A DNA stretch of 64,000 nt from Yersinia canariae (GCF_009831415.1 NZ_CP043727.1:1736001-1800000), one strand, 5' to 3'; positions 44,683 to 56,603 are shown, numbered from the stretch's first letter. Notes: generated by a model from the sequence alone, not told the origin. Numbers and translations: made by a program.

Positions 44683-46631
44683 TGACGGCATTGCTTGAAT
44701 TAAAAGGCATCCGTCGTAGCTATCAGTCCGGCGAAGAAACTGTTGATGTTTTGCAGGATGTCTCACTCACCATTAATGCTGGCGAACTGGTGGCGATTAT
44801 TGGTGCCTCGGGGTCGGGGAAATCAACATTGATGAATATCCTCGGCTGTTTGGATAAGCCGAGCGCGGGTGTCTATCGTGTCGCGGGTCAAGATGTCGCC
44901 GCGCTAGATAATGATGCACTGGCCGCATTGCGCCGAGAGCATTTCGGGTTTATTTTCCAGCGCTATCACCTGTTACCTCATTTGAGTGCGGCCCATAATG
45001 TTGAAGTTCCAGCCGTTTATGCTGGTTTGGGTAAGAATGAGCGCCGCGAACGAGCGAATATGCTGTTGACTCGATTGGGGCTGGGGGAGCGAGTCAGCTA
45101 TCAACCCAACCAGCTATCCGGCGGTCAACAACAGCGTGTCAGTATTGCCCGTGCTTTGATGAATGGCGGGCAGGTCATTCTGGCTGACGAACCTACTGGC
45201 GCGTTGGATAGCCATTCCAGCGTTGAAGTGATGGCCATTCTGAAGCAGCTCCAGCAGCAGGGGCACACAGTCATTATTGTTACCCATGACCCAACTGTTG
45301 CAGCTCAGGCTGAGCGAATTATTGAAATCAAAGATGGCCGTATTATGGCCGACTCTGGTTCGAAATTAGGCCAAAATATCGCCACTTCTGAAGCGATTAG
45401 CCTGACACCGCCAGCCCCTTCGTGGCAACAATTAGCCGGGCGTTTTCGTGAGGCGTTGTTGATGGCCTGGCGCGCAATGTCGGCCAATAAAATGCGCACC
45501 GCACTGACTATGCTGGGCATCATTATTGGTATTGCCTCGGTTGTCTCTATATTAGTAGTTGGGGACGCGGCTAAACAGCTGGTGTTGGCGGATATTCGGG
45601 CTATTGGGACTAACACGATTGATGTCTACCCCGGTAAAGATTTTGGTGATGATGACCCCAGTACCCGGCAAGCATTGGTGTATGACGATATGGCGGCCCT
45701 TAAAGCACAGTCTTACGTGAGTGCGGTTTCTCCCACTATCGCCGGCAGTATGCGGTTGCGATATGGCAATATTGATGTGGCCGCCAGTGTTTCGGGTGTT
45801 AGCGAACAGTATTTCCGCGTGTATGGCATGAAGCTTGAACAGGGCACTGCTATCACCAGTGAGCAAGTCGAACGCCAATCACAAGTGGTTGTTATCGACC
45901 TCAATACGCAGCGCCGCCTATTTCCTCATATCAAAGATGTTGTGGGGCAAGTCATATTGATTGGCAATATGCCGGCGACAGTCGTGGGTGTGGTGGAAGA
46001 AAAGCAATCTATGTTTGGCAGCAGTAAAGCGCTACGGGTGTGGGTGCCTTATAGCACCATGGCAAGCCGCTTGATGGGGCGTTCTTACTTTGATTCGATA
46101 ACTATCCGGATTAAAGAGGGCTATAGCAGCAAAGAAGCTGAGCAACAGTTAGTCAGGTTGCTGACCATGCGCCATGGCAAGAAAGACATCTTCACCTATA
46201 ACATGGACAGTTTGCTGCAAACTGCAGAGAAAACCACTCGTACGATGCAGTTGTTCCTCACTCTGGTGGCGGTTATTTCGTTGGTGGTCGGTGGTATCGG
46301 TGTGATGAATATTATGTTGGTTTCGGTCACAGAACGTACCCGCGAGATAGGTATTCGCATGGCGGTGGGCGCGCGTTCGAGTGATGTTATGCAGCAATTT
46401 TTAATCGAAGCTATTTTGGTATGTCTGGTGGGTGGGGCACTCGGTATCTCGCTATCTTTTGCCATTGGTTTGATAGTCGAAATGTTTTTACCTAACTGGC
46501 AAATTGCTTTCCCGCCAGTGGCATTGTTCAGCGCGTTTTTGTGTTCAACTGTGATAGGAGTGGTATTCGGCTATCTGCCAGCTCGCAGTGCGGCACGGCT
46601 AAATCCTATAGATGCGTTGGCCCGTGAATAA
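44682..46631 (+). CDS. macB: Macrolide export ABC transporter MacB
   Basis: A 649-residue fusion of an N-terminal ATPase (Walker A GASGSGKST at 41-49, [18 protein letters not shown]) and a C-terminal FtsX-type membrane domain. The membrane domain has four helices and a large periplasmic part between the first (about 275) and second (about 525). With MacA and TolC it exports macrolides, heat-stable toxins or protoporphyrin in E. coli. TAATG overlap with macA. A strong hairpin follows. Confidence 0.94.
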   Translation: MTALLELKGIRRSYQSGEETVDVLQDVSLTINAGELVAIIGASGSGKSTLMNILGCLDKPSAGVYRVAGQDVAALDNDALAALRREHFGFIFQRYHLLPHLSAAHNVEVPAVYAGLGKNERRERANMLLTRLGLGERVSYQPNQLSGGQQQRVSIARALMNGGQVILADEPTGALDSHSSVEVMAILKQLQQQGHTVIIVTHDPTVAAQAERIIEIKDGRIMADSGSKLGQNIATSEAISLTPPAPSWQQLAGRFREALLMAWRAMSANKMRTALTMLGIIIGIASVVSILVVGDAAKQLVLADIRAIGTNTIDVYPGKDFGDDDPSTRQALVYDDMAALKAQSYVSAVSPTIAGSMRLRYGNIDVAASVSGVSEQYFRVYGMKLEQGTAITSEQVERQSQVVVIDLNTQRRLFPHIKDVVGQVILIGNMPATVVGVVEEKQSMFGSSKALRVWVPYSTMASRLMGRSYFDSITIRIKEGYSSKEAEQQLVRLLTMRHGKKDIFTYNMDSLLQTAEKTTRTMQLFLTLVAVISLVVGGIGVMNIMLVSVTERTREIGIRMAVGARSSDVMQQFLIEAILVCLVGGALGISLSFAIGLIVEMFLPNWQIAFPPVALFSAFLCSTVIGVVFGYLPARSAARLNPIDALARE

Positions 46632-46696
46632 GTCGCTAACAAATATTGAAGGTTGACCCCAGCGGCGCTGACCGCATAATAGATGTTCGAGAAATA

Positions 46697-46730
46697 AAAA
46701 TGCCAGTCATTATTGATTGGCTGGCATTTT
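46697..46730. terminator. Bidirectional terminator macB / cspD
   Basis: The perfect 10-bp stem AAAATGCCAG / CTGGCATTTT lies between convergent genes, with T or A tracts at both edges. Confidence 0.85.
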
Positions 46731-46839
46731 GAATCGCAATTGATGTTGCACTGCAACAAATCGCCGTGGAAATACCTTTGGCACCAGAGTGTTTAGGTGA
46801 TGGTATGCCCGAGAAATCTCGGCAGATAAGTGCGTGCTG

Positions 46840-47097
46840 CTAGGCCAATGCAGCGAGTTCCTGAGGTATGGTGTCTTGCAGTACCACATCTAATGCGAGT
46901 GGAACAATCAGGCTGGCATGGTTCCCTTTGGGGCCCAGATGGACATCAAAGTTAACCATTTGACCCGCTTTTAACGTTCGGTAGCCATCCATCTGGATAG
47001 TTGAATAGTGAGCGAATATATCTTCGCCGCCGCCCTCAGGGCAAATGAAGCCAAAACCTTTGGCATTGTTGAACCATTTAACAGTACCCGTCTCCAT
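46840..47097 (-). CDS. cspD: Cold shock-like protein CspD
   Basis: An 85-residue single cold-shock domain protein. The RNA-binding motifs are KGFGFICP (RNP1) and DIFAHYST (RNP2). GTVKWFNNAKGFGF and GPKGNHAS match E. coli CspD (74), which inhibits DNA replication in stationary phase. The C-terminal tail is about ten residues longer than in E. coli. GAGG lies 11 bases upstream of the ATG. It is divergent from clpS, as in E. coli. Confidence 0.93.
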   Translation of the reverse strand: METGTVKWFNNAKGFGFICPEGGGEDIFAHYSTIQMDGYRTLKAGQMVNFDVHLGPKGNHASLIVPLALDVVLQDTIPQELAALA

Positions 47098-47456
47098 ACT
47101 TCTACGTTCCTCGCAAGGCTATTCTAGTTCGAGATGAGGTAATTACTGGTTAAAGTGAGCGCAAATTGGTTAAAACTCCAACAGCTCACGAAAATACACT
47201 CTAGTGGAAATGGCCTTAACGTCAAGGGGCCAGCTTTTGTCAGAGCGGGGCAGTTCTTCAAAGTTTGATGTAGCTAACGCTATTGTATTTATTTGGATAC
47301 AATTTAACCGTTCTTAAGGTAAATACAGCGGCTTTTTTCTCTGGCGGCGTTATGGCATAAGTGATGTTAAAATAATAATAGATATCTGCATGAAATGGTC
47401 TTATAACCGGAGTGAAGTATTGCTCCTGTGTGGTTCAGTGAAACGATGGGCAGGCA
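47098..47456. promoter_or_regulatory. cspD-clpS divergent promoter region with a 22-bp palindrome
   Basis: Contains ATTGTAT-TTATTTGG-ATACAAT (47282-47303), a perfect inverted repeat with 7-bp arms, midway between the two genes. No open frame. In E. coli the corresponding region carries cspD and clpS promoters. Confidence 0.5.
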
Positions 47457-47777
47457 ATGGGTAAGAACAACGACTGGCTGAATTTTGAACATTTAGTCAA
47501 AGATAAACAAATCGAGGCGCTCAAACCGCCGTCGATGTATAAAGTTATACTTAACAACGACGATTACACACCGATGGAATTTGTGATTGACGTTCTGCAA
47601 AAGTTCTTTTCTTATGATATTGAACGTGCAACACAACTGATGCTCAATGTGCATTATCAAGGAAAGGCGATTTGCGGTGTTTTTACTGCCGAAGTGGCAG
47701 AGACAAAAGTCGCACATGTAAATCAATACGCCAGGGAGAACGAGCATCCATTGCTTTGTACGCTGGAAAAAGCCTGA
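47457..47777 (+). CDS. clpS: ClpA adaptor protein ClpS
   Basis: A 106-residue adaptor that binds N-degron substrates and hands them to ClpAP. The N-terminal extension (about 25 residues) engages ClpA. The core [20 protein letters not shown] with the DDYTPM loop and the hydrophobic pocket residues is typical, and the length equals E. coli ClpS (106). It starts ATG at 47457 and is followed 25 bp later by clpA, its partner. Confidence 0.95.
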   Translation: MGKNNDWLNFEHLVKDKQIEALKPPSMYKVILNNDDYTPMEFVIDVLQKFFSYDIERATQLMLNVHYQGKAICGVFTAEVAETKVAHVNQYARENEHPLLCTLEKA

Positions 47778-47802
47778 TTAAGGCAATTATTGGGAGGTGC
47801 CT

Positions 47803-50079
47803 ATGCTCAATCAAGAACTTGAACTCAGTCTCAACATGGCTTTCGCCAGAGCGCGTGAGCACAGACATGAGTTTATGACCGTGGAGCACCTGTTGCTGGC
47901 ATTGCTGAGCAATCCAGCCGCGCGGGAAGCGCTGGAAGCGTGTACGGTTGATCTGGTGGCCTTACGCCAGGAGCTGGAAGCGTTTATCGAACAAACCACA
48001 CCAACCTTACCCGTCAGTGAAGAAGAGCGCGACACCCAGCCGACGCTCAGTTTCCAACGCGTGTTACAACGTGCAGTTTTCCACGTGCAATCATCAGGGC
48101 GCAATGAAGTTTCTGGTGCCAACGTGTTGGTCGCCATCTTCAGCGAACAAGAATCCCAGGCGGCCTATCTTCTGCGTAAGCATGATGTCAGCCGTCTGGA
48201 TGTAGTGAACTTTATTTCCCACGGCGCCCGTAAGGACGAACCGGGTCAGGCACCGAATGCAGAAAATCCGGTGAATGAAGAACAGGCAGGAGGGGAAGAC
48301 CGTATGGAGAACTTCACCACCAATCTGAATCAACTGGCCCGCGTTGGCGGCATTGACCCACTTATTGGCCGCGATAAAGAGTTGGAGCGTACCATTCAGG
48401 TATTGTGCCGTCGGCGTAAAAATAACCCACTGCTGGTGGGCGAATCTGGCGTCGGTAAAACCGCTATTGCCGAGGGTTTAGCCTGGCGTATCGTGCAGGG
48501 CGATGTTCCTGAGGTTATGTCAGAATGCACCTTATATTCATTGGATATCGGGTCACTTCTGGCGGGCACCAAATACCGCGGCGATTTTGAAAAGCGCTTC
48601 AAGGCGCTACTGAAACAGTTGGAAAACGATAAAGACAGCATCCTGTTTATCGATGAAATTCATACTATTATCGGCGCTGGAGCCGCCTCTGGCGGGCAAG
48701 TGGATGCTGCGAACCTGATTAAACCACTGCTTTCCAGTGGCAAAATTCGGGTCATTGGCTCAACGACTTATCAGGAATTCAGCAATATCTTTGAAAAAGA
48801 CCGCGCATTGGCACGGCGCTTCCAGAAAATTGATATTACTGAGCCAACGCCGGAAGAAACTGTTCAGATTATCAACGGTCTGAAACCGAAATATGAAGCG
48901 CATCATGATGTGCGTTATACCGCGAAAGCGATACGCGCAGCGGTAGAGTTATCTGTTAAATACATTAATGACCGTCATCTACCAGATAAAGCCATTGATG
49001 TGATTGATGAAGCTGGTGCTCGTAGTCGTTTGATGCCAGTGAGCAAACGTAAGAAAACTGTCAATGTATCGGATATCGAATCAGTGGTTGCCCGTATCGC
49101 CCGTATCCCGGAGAAAACGGTGTCTGCCAGTGACCGAGATGTGTTGAAAAACCTGAGTGACCGCCTGAATATGCTGGTATTTGGTCAGGATAAGGCCATT
49201 GAGGCATTGTCCGAGGCGATTAAAATGAGCCGTGCGGGCTTGGGTCATGAGCACAAACCTGTCGGGTCATTCCTGTTTGCTGGCCCTACTGGAGTCGGTA
49301 AGACAGAAGTGACAGTACAATTGGCTAAAGCGCTGGATATCGAACTGCTGCGTTTTGATATGTCGGAGTATATGGAGCGCCACACGGTTAGCCGCTTGAT
49401 CGGGGCACCTCCGGGCTATGTTGGTTACGATCAAGGTGGTTTGTTGACTGATGCGGTTATCAAACATCCTCACGCCGTTTTGCTGCTGGATGAAATTGAG
49501 AAAGCGCATCCAGATGTGTTTAACCTGTTATTGCAGGTGATGGATAATGGGACGCTGACAGATAACAATGGCCGTAAAGCTGATTTCCGTAACGTCATTC
49601 TGGTGATGACCACCAATGCTGGCGTTCGTGAAACACAACGTACTTCCATTGGCTTTAAACAGCAGGACAACAGCACTGACGCGCTGGAAGAGATCAAAAA
49701 GGTGTTTACTCCGGAATTCCGTAACCGGTTAGATAACATCATTTGGTTCAATCACTTGTCACCGGCGGTTATCCAGCAAGTGGTTGATAAATTTATCGTT
49801 GAGTTGCAGGCGCAATTAGATGCCAAAGGCGTGTCACTGGAAGTCAGTGAGGAAGCACGTGATTGGTTATCTGATAAAGGCTACGACAAGGCGATGGGCG
49901 CGCGACCAATGGCACGAGTGATTCAGGAAAACCTGAAGAAACCACTGGCAAACGAGTTGTTGTTCGGTTCTCTGGTTGATGGTGGCTCAGTTACTGTTGG
50001 GCTGGATAAAGAGAAACAGCAGTTGGCTTATGAGTTTCAGAGCGCTCAAAAACGCAAAACTGAAGGTGCAGTTCACTAA
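47803..50079 (+). CDS. clpA: ATP-dependent Clp protease ATPase subunit ClpA
   Basis: A 758-residue AAA+ unfoldase that feeds substrates to ClpP. Two N-terminal Clp repeats (1-150) are followed by the D1 module with Walker A GESGVGKT at about 213-220 and the D2 module with GPTGVGKT at about 493-500. The ClpP-binding loop region follows. Equal in length to E. coli ClpA (758). The ATG at 47803 has GGGAGG five bases upstream; the ATG two codons earlier is rejected. A strong hairpin follows. Confidence 0.96.
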   Translation: MLNQELELSLNMAFARAREHRHEFMTVEHLLLALLSNPAAREALEACTVDLVALRQELEAFIEQTTPTLPVSEEERDTQPTLSFQRVLQRAVFHVQSSGRNEVSGANVLVAIFSEQESQAAYLLRKHDVSRLDVVNFISHGARKDEPGQAPNAENPVNEEQAGGEDRMENFTTNLNQLARVGGIDPLIGRDKELERTIQVLCRRRKNNPLLVGESGVGKTAIAEGLAWRIVQGDVPEVMSECTLYSLDIGSLLAGTKYRGDFEKRFKALLKQLENDKDSILFIDEIHTIIGAGAASGGQVDAANLIKPLLSSGKIRVIGSTTYQEFSNIFEKDRALARRFQKIDITEPTPEETVQIINGLKPKYEAHHDVRYTAKAIRAAVELSVKYINDRHLPDKAIDVIDEAGARSRLMPVSKRKKTVNVSDIESVVARIARIPEKTVSASDRDVLKNLSDRLNMLVFGQDKAIEALSEAIKMSRAGLGHEHKPVGSFLFAGPTGVGKTEVTVQLAKALDIELLRFDMSEYMERHTVSRLIGAPPGYVGYDQGGLLTDAVIKHPHAVLLLDEIEKAHPDVFNLLLQVMDNGTLTDNNGRKADFRNVILVMTTNAGVRETQRTSIGFKQQDNSTDALEEIKKVFTPEFRNRLDNIIWFNHLSPAVIQQVVDKFIVELQAQLDAKGVSLEVSEEARDWLSDKGYDKAMGARPMARVIQENLKKPLANELLFGSLVDGGSVTVGLDKEKQQLAYEFQSAQKRKTEGAVH

Positions 50080-50126
50080 GTCTGCGAGCTGATATTTATG
50101 TTGTAGCGTCATATTAGAAATAAAAT

Positions 50127-50163
50127 AAAGGGCGATAAGCTAATTTAGCTATCGCCCTTTTTA
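50127..50163 (+). terminator. clpA terminator
   Basis: A long stem AAAGGGCGAT / ATCGCCCTTT with an internal AGCTAA / TTAGCT extension, followed by a T run. Confidence 0.9.
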
Positions 50164-50227
50164 TTTCTTTGCACATTTTACTTTTATTTGTGTGGTGAAT
50201 AATTGCACTAAATCGACAAATAAAAGA

Positions 50228-50264
50228 AAACGCAAAACGCCCTTGCCATAAATTAGGAAGGGCG
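50228..50264 (-). terminator. infA terminator
   Basis: The stem CGCCCTT / AAGGGCG is followed on the minus strand by TTTTGCGTTTTC. A second perfect hairpin CGCCAGT / ACTGGCG (50293-50311) stands right after the infA stop. Confidence 0.75.
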
Positions 50265-50324
50265 CCGGAGGGGGGACTACATCCTCAGAGCTCGCCAGTC
50301 TTAAACTGGCGACAGATTAGCCGA

Positions 50325-50561
<237 letters not shown>

Positions 50562-50708
50562 CTACCTTAGTTTTTAACCGGCAAGATAATGCCGAAAAAC
50601 CCACATTATGTAAAGAAGTGTTGGCGGTCATCGCACCATTTCAGCAAAATTAGTCTGCCGGTAAGAGGGGATAAAGCCTAATGTGGGGTTCTTTTCAGCG
50701 GTTGAGCT

Positions 50709-51419
50709 TTACTGCATCGCGAATGAAAAATTCAACGATTGCGGTAACCAGCATTCAGCCGGTAGTGGACTAAACTGGAGTTGACTCAACTGCTGCAAAA
50801 AAAAGTTTCGTGGGATCTCAAGCGCACCCAGCGACGCAGTGTGAGCGTTGAGGACCTGACAGTCAATCAGTTCTCCACCATGATGGGTAAAATGATGACA
50901 AAAAACCATTAAAGCGCTTTTTGAGGCATTATCCGCCCGGCTAAACATAGATTCACCACAAAAGAGTGAACCTACTGAGATACCATACAAACCACCAATC
51001 AGCTCATTTTCCAACCAAACCTCTACAGAATGGGCATGACCCAGTGTATGTAACTGGCAATAAGCCTGCTGAACATCATCGCCAATCCAAGTTCCCTCAT
51101 CACGCAGCAAGGCACAGGCACGGACAACATCTTCAAAAGCATGGTTGAGAGTAAATTTATAAGGGCAGCGGCGCAAAAAACGCTTCATGCTCCGGCTGAT
51201 ATGTAAATCTTCTGGATACAAGACGGCTCTGGGGTCAGGTGACCACCATAAAATCATCTCCCCTGGGCTGAACCAAGGAAAAATTCCTCGCTCATAAGCG
51301 GCCAGCAAACGCGGTGGTGATAAGTCCCCACCCAGTGCCAGTAACCCATTTGGTTCGCGCAGAGCCAGCTCAGGCGAGGGGAACGCAAATGATTGAGATG
51401 AGAGCTGTGTGATGCGCAT
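50709..51419 (-). CDS. aat: Leucyl/phenylalanyl-tRNA-protein transferase
   Basis: A 236-residue enzyme of the N-end rule pathway that adds Leu or Phe to N-terminal Lys or Arg. The conserved stretch [21 protein letters not shown] near the N-terminus, [10 protein letters not shown] and the [18 protein letters not shown] motif are all present. The ATG at 51419 has AGGGGA upstream; the frame to 51437 is longer. E. coli Aat is 234 residues. It produces N-degrons that ClpS-ClpAP, encoded close by, destroys. Confidence 0.93.
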   Translation of the reverse strand: MRITQLSSQSFAFPSPELALREPNGLLALGGDLSPPRLLAAYERGIFPWFSPGEMILWWSPDPRAVLYPEDLHISRSMKRFLRRCPYKFTLNHAFEDVVRACALLRDEGTWIGDDVQQAYCQLHTLGHAHSVEVWLENELIGGLYGISVGSLFCGESMFSRADNASKSALMVFCHHFTHHGGELIDCQVLNAHTASLGALEIPRNFFLQQLSQLQFSPLPAECWLPQSLNFSFAMQ

Positions 51420-51761
51420 AAATCCCCTTGGTGACACTTACAGGCCCATTTGGGCATCCTTGCCGTATTTGAAGGCTCAGAATTATTAGTGATGTTTATT
51501 CGGACGAGCCTTTTAACGGCGTAAGCACATAGAGATTAACAGACCAATTCTGAAGCTTAGCTCTATGAGTTTACGTGCATACCGTTCAAGGTCCGTCCGA
51601 TTAGGTGCCTGTATTACCTGACTGCAATTCCAATAGCATTGGATGTAATCATCAATAACAAATAATACTGCTTTGCTTTCAGTAGCTTTACTTAATATTA
51701 GCTGTAAATTTGCTGATTATCTGTTTGTGCTTAGTCCCTTGATTCACGCCAGCTCTTTGCA
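51420..51761. other. Intergenic region between aat and cydC
   Basis: Must contain the aat promoter and the cydDC transcript end. Only a small hairpin CCAAT / ATTGG near 51631-51643 was noticed. No gene. Confidence 0.4.
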
Positions 51762-53486
51762 TTAATGCCGTTGATGGAATTGGTAGTAGCGCCCCTTGTT
51801 GTGTAACAAGCCTTGGTGATTGCCTTGCTCAACTATTTTTCCGCCATCCATTACGCAGATCCGATCCATATATTCCAGTCCATACAAGCGGTGAGTGACA
51901 ATAATCAGGCTTTTATGCTGACAATGTTGGCGTAGCAACGTCAGAATCTGTTGTTCAGTTTCTGCATCTAACCCTTCTGTCGGCTCATCTAGAAGTAGCA
52001 GTGGTGCTGGGTGTAGTAATGCGCGAGCAATTCCTAAACGGCGTTGTTCACCACCAGATAATGGACGACCACCGTCCCCCATCCAGGCATTCAGTCCTTC
52101 GCTGTTATCCAATAAATTGGCCAAACCGACTTGTTCCAAAACAGATTTTAGCTGTACATCTGATGCAGTAGGGCAGGCCAGTAACAGGTTTTCTCGTAAT
52201 GTACTGCTAAAAATGTGCACCCGTTGGCTGACTACTGTCATCATTTGGCGTAGCGCGGTTTCATCATAGCTAGCTAAATGTTTCCCATTCAGCGTGATAA
52301 TGCCTTTATTTGGATCCCATGCTCGCGTTAATAATTGTAATAGTGTGGATTTACCACAGCCGGTACGGCCTAATAGCGCAATATGCTCCCCTGCGGCCAG
52401 TGACAGCGATATATCCTGCAAAACAGGTAATGGCTGCTGTGGGTAAGTAAAACTCAGCCCTGTCACTTCTAGCGCTGCTTGTGAGATTGCTGCCGGCCCG
52501 GCCACTGGGAATGTCACTTCGGGTTTTTGTTCCATCAATTGCCCAACGCGGGTCGCGGACGCAATAACCTGCCCTAAGTGTTGGAAGGCGCCCGCAACCG
52601 GTAGCAGCGCTTCAAATGCTGCTAGCGATGTGAAAACAAACAAAGCCAGTAATGCACCGGGCTGGCTGTCACCACCTATTCCGGCAGCGGCCAGCCATAA
52701 AATTAATGTTACCGTCAGACCTGAAGCGAGAATCATTAAAGCTTGTGCCAGACCAGCCAAGGATGCCTGTTGTTTTTGGCGAACCATCCAGCATTGTTCA
52801 ATCTCTTCCAATGAAGTTCGAAAACGGTGTAATGCACCGAAAACCAACAGTTCTGCTTGACCCTGTAGCCATGAGGTTAATTGTGAGCGATAAAGCGCGC
52901 GTAACTCCGTTAAATCACGGCCAATAGGTTTTCCTGCACGATAGAAGATAAGTGGCACTAGCAATAACAACCCTAGCAGGATGGCACCGAGTGTCAGGGC
53001 TAAACTGGCATCGATATAACTCAGACCAAATGTGACGGCTGCAATGATGACAATGGCAGCAACCAACGGTGATATTACTCGCAGATAGAGATGGTCGAGT
53101 GTATCGACATCGGCAACGAGGCGGTTCAGCAACTCGCTTTGGCGAAAGCGAGCAATACCCGCAGGGGAAAGTGGCAATATTTTCTGGAATGCAAAAACTC
53201 GCAGATGTGCCAACACTCGGAATGTCGCGTCATGACTGACGACTCGCTCGGCGTAGCGTCCTGCTGTTCGGGTAATCGCAGCGCCCCGAACACCCGCCGC
53301 AGGCAGCAGATAGTTAAAGGTATATAATCCTGCTGGACCAGCAATGGCGGTACCCGCAAGGAACCAACCCGATAAAGTGAGTAGTCCGATGCTGGCGAGT
53401 AATGTGACGATTGCTAGCAAAATACCCAGGCAAATTAGGAACCAATGACGGCGATACAACGCCAGAAAGGGGAGAAGTACTCGCAT
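51762..53486 (-). CDS. cydC: Glutathione/cysteine exporter subunit CydC
   Basis: A 574-residue ABC half-transporter with six N-terminal membrane helices and a C-terminal ATPase (Walker A GRTGCGKST at about 372-380, LSGGEQRR, LLLDEPTEGLD). With CydD it exports cysteine and glutathione to the periplasm and is needed for assembly of cytochrome bd. It aligns with E. coli CydC (573). It begins two bases after the cydD stop, with GAGG in the end of cydD. Confidence 0.94.
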   Translation of the reverse strand: MRVLLPFLALYRRHWFLICLGILLAIVTLLASIGLLTLSGWFLAGTAIAGPAGLYTFNYLLPAAGVRGAAITRTAGRYAERVVSHDATFRVLAHLRVFAFQKILPLSPAGIARFRQSELLNRLVADVDTLDHLYLRVISPLVAAIVIIAAVTFGLSYIDASLALTLGAILLGLLLLVPLIFYRAGKPIGRDLTELRALYRSQLTSWLQGQAELLVFGALHRFRTSLEEIEQCWMVRQKQQASLAGLAQALMILASGLTVTLILWLAAAGIGGDSQPGALLALFVFTSLAAFEALLPVAGAFQHLGQVIASATRVGQLMEQKPEVTFPVAGPAAISQAALEVTGLSFTYPQQPLPVLQDISLSLAAGEHIALLGRTGCGKSTLLQLLTRAWDPNKGIITLNGKHLASYDETALRQMMTVVSQRVHIFSSTLRENLLLACPTASDVQLKSVLEQVGLANLLDNSEGLNAWMGDGGRPLSGGEQRRLGIARALLHPAPLLLLDEPTEGLDAETEQQILTLLRQHCQHKSLIIVTHRLYGLEYMDRICVMDGGKIVEQGNHQGLLHNKGRYYQFHQRH

Positions 53487-53488
53487 GA

Positions 53489-55255
53489 TTAAAGCTCCTC
53501 ATTGCGGTGGGACAGCAGATTGGCAAATGAACCTGCAGACTGACTTAAACTGGAGTAATCACCTTGTTGAATTAAAAGGCCTTTATCCATTACCCAGATT
53601 TGATCATACCCCAGAGTATCTTCTAACTGGTGAGTAACCAGTAATGTGGTCTGCTTACGGGAGGCTTCTTCTAGCGCTTTCATTACCAACTGTTCGCTAT
53701 GGGCATCCAAACTGGCAGTTGGCTCGTCTAGCAACAAGAGCCGGCACGGGTTTAGCAAAGCTCTGGCAACAGCAATTCGCTGGGCTTGGCCAACAGAAAG
53801 GCGTGCTGAATGGTCACCGATTTCAGTACCCAGCCCTTGCGGCAAGTCATTTAGGAATTCATCAATGTAGGCGCGCTTAATCGCCAGCTGTAGCTGATTA
53901 TTATCAGCATCGGGTTGGCCCAACACTATATTGGCTACCAGTGTTTGCTCCGGTAAAGTCGGATTTTGCCCGACCCAACTTAACTGCTCACGCCAGGTTT
54001 TAGGATCCAGTTCACGCAATTCAATATCGTTGACTTTTAATGAGCCACGGTAGGGTAAAAAACCCAGTAGCAAGTTAAGTAATGAGCTTTTTCCCGCACC
54101 ACTTAGACCGACAATAGCCACTCTTTTGCCCGCCGTTAGGGAGAACGTCAGCGGCCCTGCTAAACGAATACCTGTAGGGGACAAAACTTCCAGTTCATTC
54201 GCTTCCAGTCTGATGGCATCTGTGCCATCCAGTATTTTATTGCCTTGACCAATAACCTCGCTTTCACTGCTTAAAAATGTCACCAGGGACTCAGCAGCGC
54301 CAACAGCTTGTGCTTTGGCGTGGTAAAACGTCCCCAAATCTCGCAGTGGTTGGAAGAATTCGGGTGCCAGAATCAAAACCAGAAAACCAGCAAACAGTGA
54401 TACACCAAGGCCATAACTACCAAAGTTTAATTCTCCCAAATAGGAAAAACCAAAGTAGACAGCAACAACAGCGATGGATATGGCGGCGAAGAACTCCAAC
54501 ACCGCAGAGGAGAGGAAAGCCATTCGCAGCACTTCCATGGTGCGCCGGCGGAAATCCTCCGAGGATTCGCGAATTTGATCCGTTTCTGCTTTGGCGCGGT
54601 TAAATAGTCGCAAAGTATCCAAACCACGCAGGCGGTCAAGGAAGTTACCACTTAGACGAGCTAATGCTACAAAATTTCGCCGGTTAGCATCGGCTGCGCC
54701 CATTCCCACCAGCGCCATAAACAAGGGAATTAGTGGCGCGGTAACAAATAAAATTAAGCCTGCTGCCCAGTTTATAGGGAAAACAGCAATTAGAATCAGC
54801 ACTGGAATAAAGACAGCTAAATACATTTGTGGCAGATAGCGAGAATAGTAATCCTGCATATCTTCAATTTGTTCCAGAATAATTGTCGCCCAACTTCCCG
54901 CAGGTTTGCCTTTTACCCAGGCAGGCCCAAGTTGCTCTAACCGGTCTAACACCATTTTGCGGATCTGCTGGCGCACCTTCATGCCGCAAATAAATCCCAC
55001 GCGTTCACGTAACCAACTGATCACAGCCCGGACGGCGAAGGTCCCCGCCAGTAATCCAAAATCAGTGACCAGTGCTGTGCGGGGGACTTTGTCAATAATC
55101 AAAGATTGCAGCAAGGTAGCCAACAGCCAAGCTTGAGCGATAATCAATAACCCACTGAGGAGGCCAAGTAACATGGACAGGCGGAGCCAACGTTGCGCGG
55201 GGGCGCTTTGTTTTTTCAGCCAACGAATCAACTCATACTGTCTTGTTTTATTCAT
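53489..55255 (-). CDS. cydD: Glutathione/cysteine exporter subunit CydD
   Basis: A 588-residue half-transporter partner of CydC. Membrane domain 1-340 with ADANRRNFVALARLSGNFLDRLRGLDTL. Walker A GLSGAGKSS at about 381-389, signature LSVGQAQR, LLLDEPTASLD. The length equals E. coli CydD (588) when started at the ATG at 55255 (MNKTRQYELIRWLK); the frame to 55273 adds six residues. The ribosome site is weak at either start. Translationally tight with cydC. Confidence 0.93.
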   Translation of the reverse strand: MNKTRQYELIRWLKKQSAPAQRWLRLSMLLGLLSGLLIIAQAWLLATLLQSLIIDKVPRTALVTDFGLLAGTFAVRAVISWLRERVGFICGMKVRQQIRKMVLDRLEQLGPAWVKGKPAGSWATIILEQIEDMQDYYSRYLPQMYLAVFIPVLILIAVFPINWAAGLILFVTAPLIPLFMALVGMGAADANRRNFVALARLSGNFLDRLRGLDTLRLFNRAKAETDQIRESSEDFRRRTMEVLRMAFLSSAVLEFFAAISIAVVAVYFGFSYLGELNFGSYGLGVSLFAGFLVLILAPEFFQPLRDLGTFYHAKAQAVGAAESLVTFLSSESEVIGQGNKILDGTDAIRLEANELEVLSPTGIRLAGPLTFSLTAGKRVAIVGLSGAGKSSLLNLLLGFLPYRGSLKVNDIELRELDPKTWREQLSWVGQNPTLPEQTLVANIVLGQPDADNNQLQLAIKRAYIDEFLNDLPQGLGTEIGDHSARLSVGQAQRIAVARALLNPCRLLLLDEPTASLDAHSEQLVMKALEEASRKQTTLLVTHQLEDTLGYDQIWVMDKGLLIQQGDYSSLSQSAGSFANLLSHRNEEL

Positions 55256-55461
55256 CGGGCAATTTATCTGCACTGAGTACGGGGAAACTTCAAAAAATGT
55301 TTGTCATCTCTAAAGATGGCAAACTGGTGAGGGCCAATATTACCTCGTCATGCTATGAGGTGAAACCATAATGCTTGTGATAGTCGCCGCATTAGTCGAT
55401 ATCTATAATTTGCTGTTTTTCATTGACATGTAGATATAAAAAATTAAGGAACAACAGAAAC

Positions 55462-55498
55462 CAAAAACGGGCGGCTCACGTGTGTGTCAGCTGCCCGT
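55462..55498 (-). terminator. trxB terminator
   Basis: On the minus strand ACGGGCAGCT pairs with AGCCGCCCGT (one bulge), followed by five T. It separates trxB from cydDC. Confidence 0.8.
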
Positions 55499-55544
55499 CT
55501 GTATTAGATGAAACTGTGATATCAGATGCCAAGATCAATAGGGA

Positions 55545-56564
<1,020 letters not shown>

Positions 56565-56603
56565 TTAAAAAAAGCAGGCAAAAATGTTGTTAGCGATTTT
56601 TTT

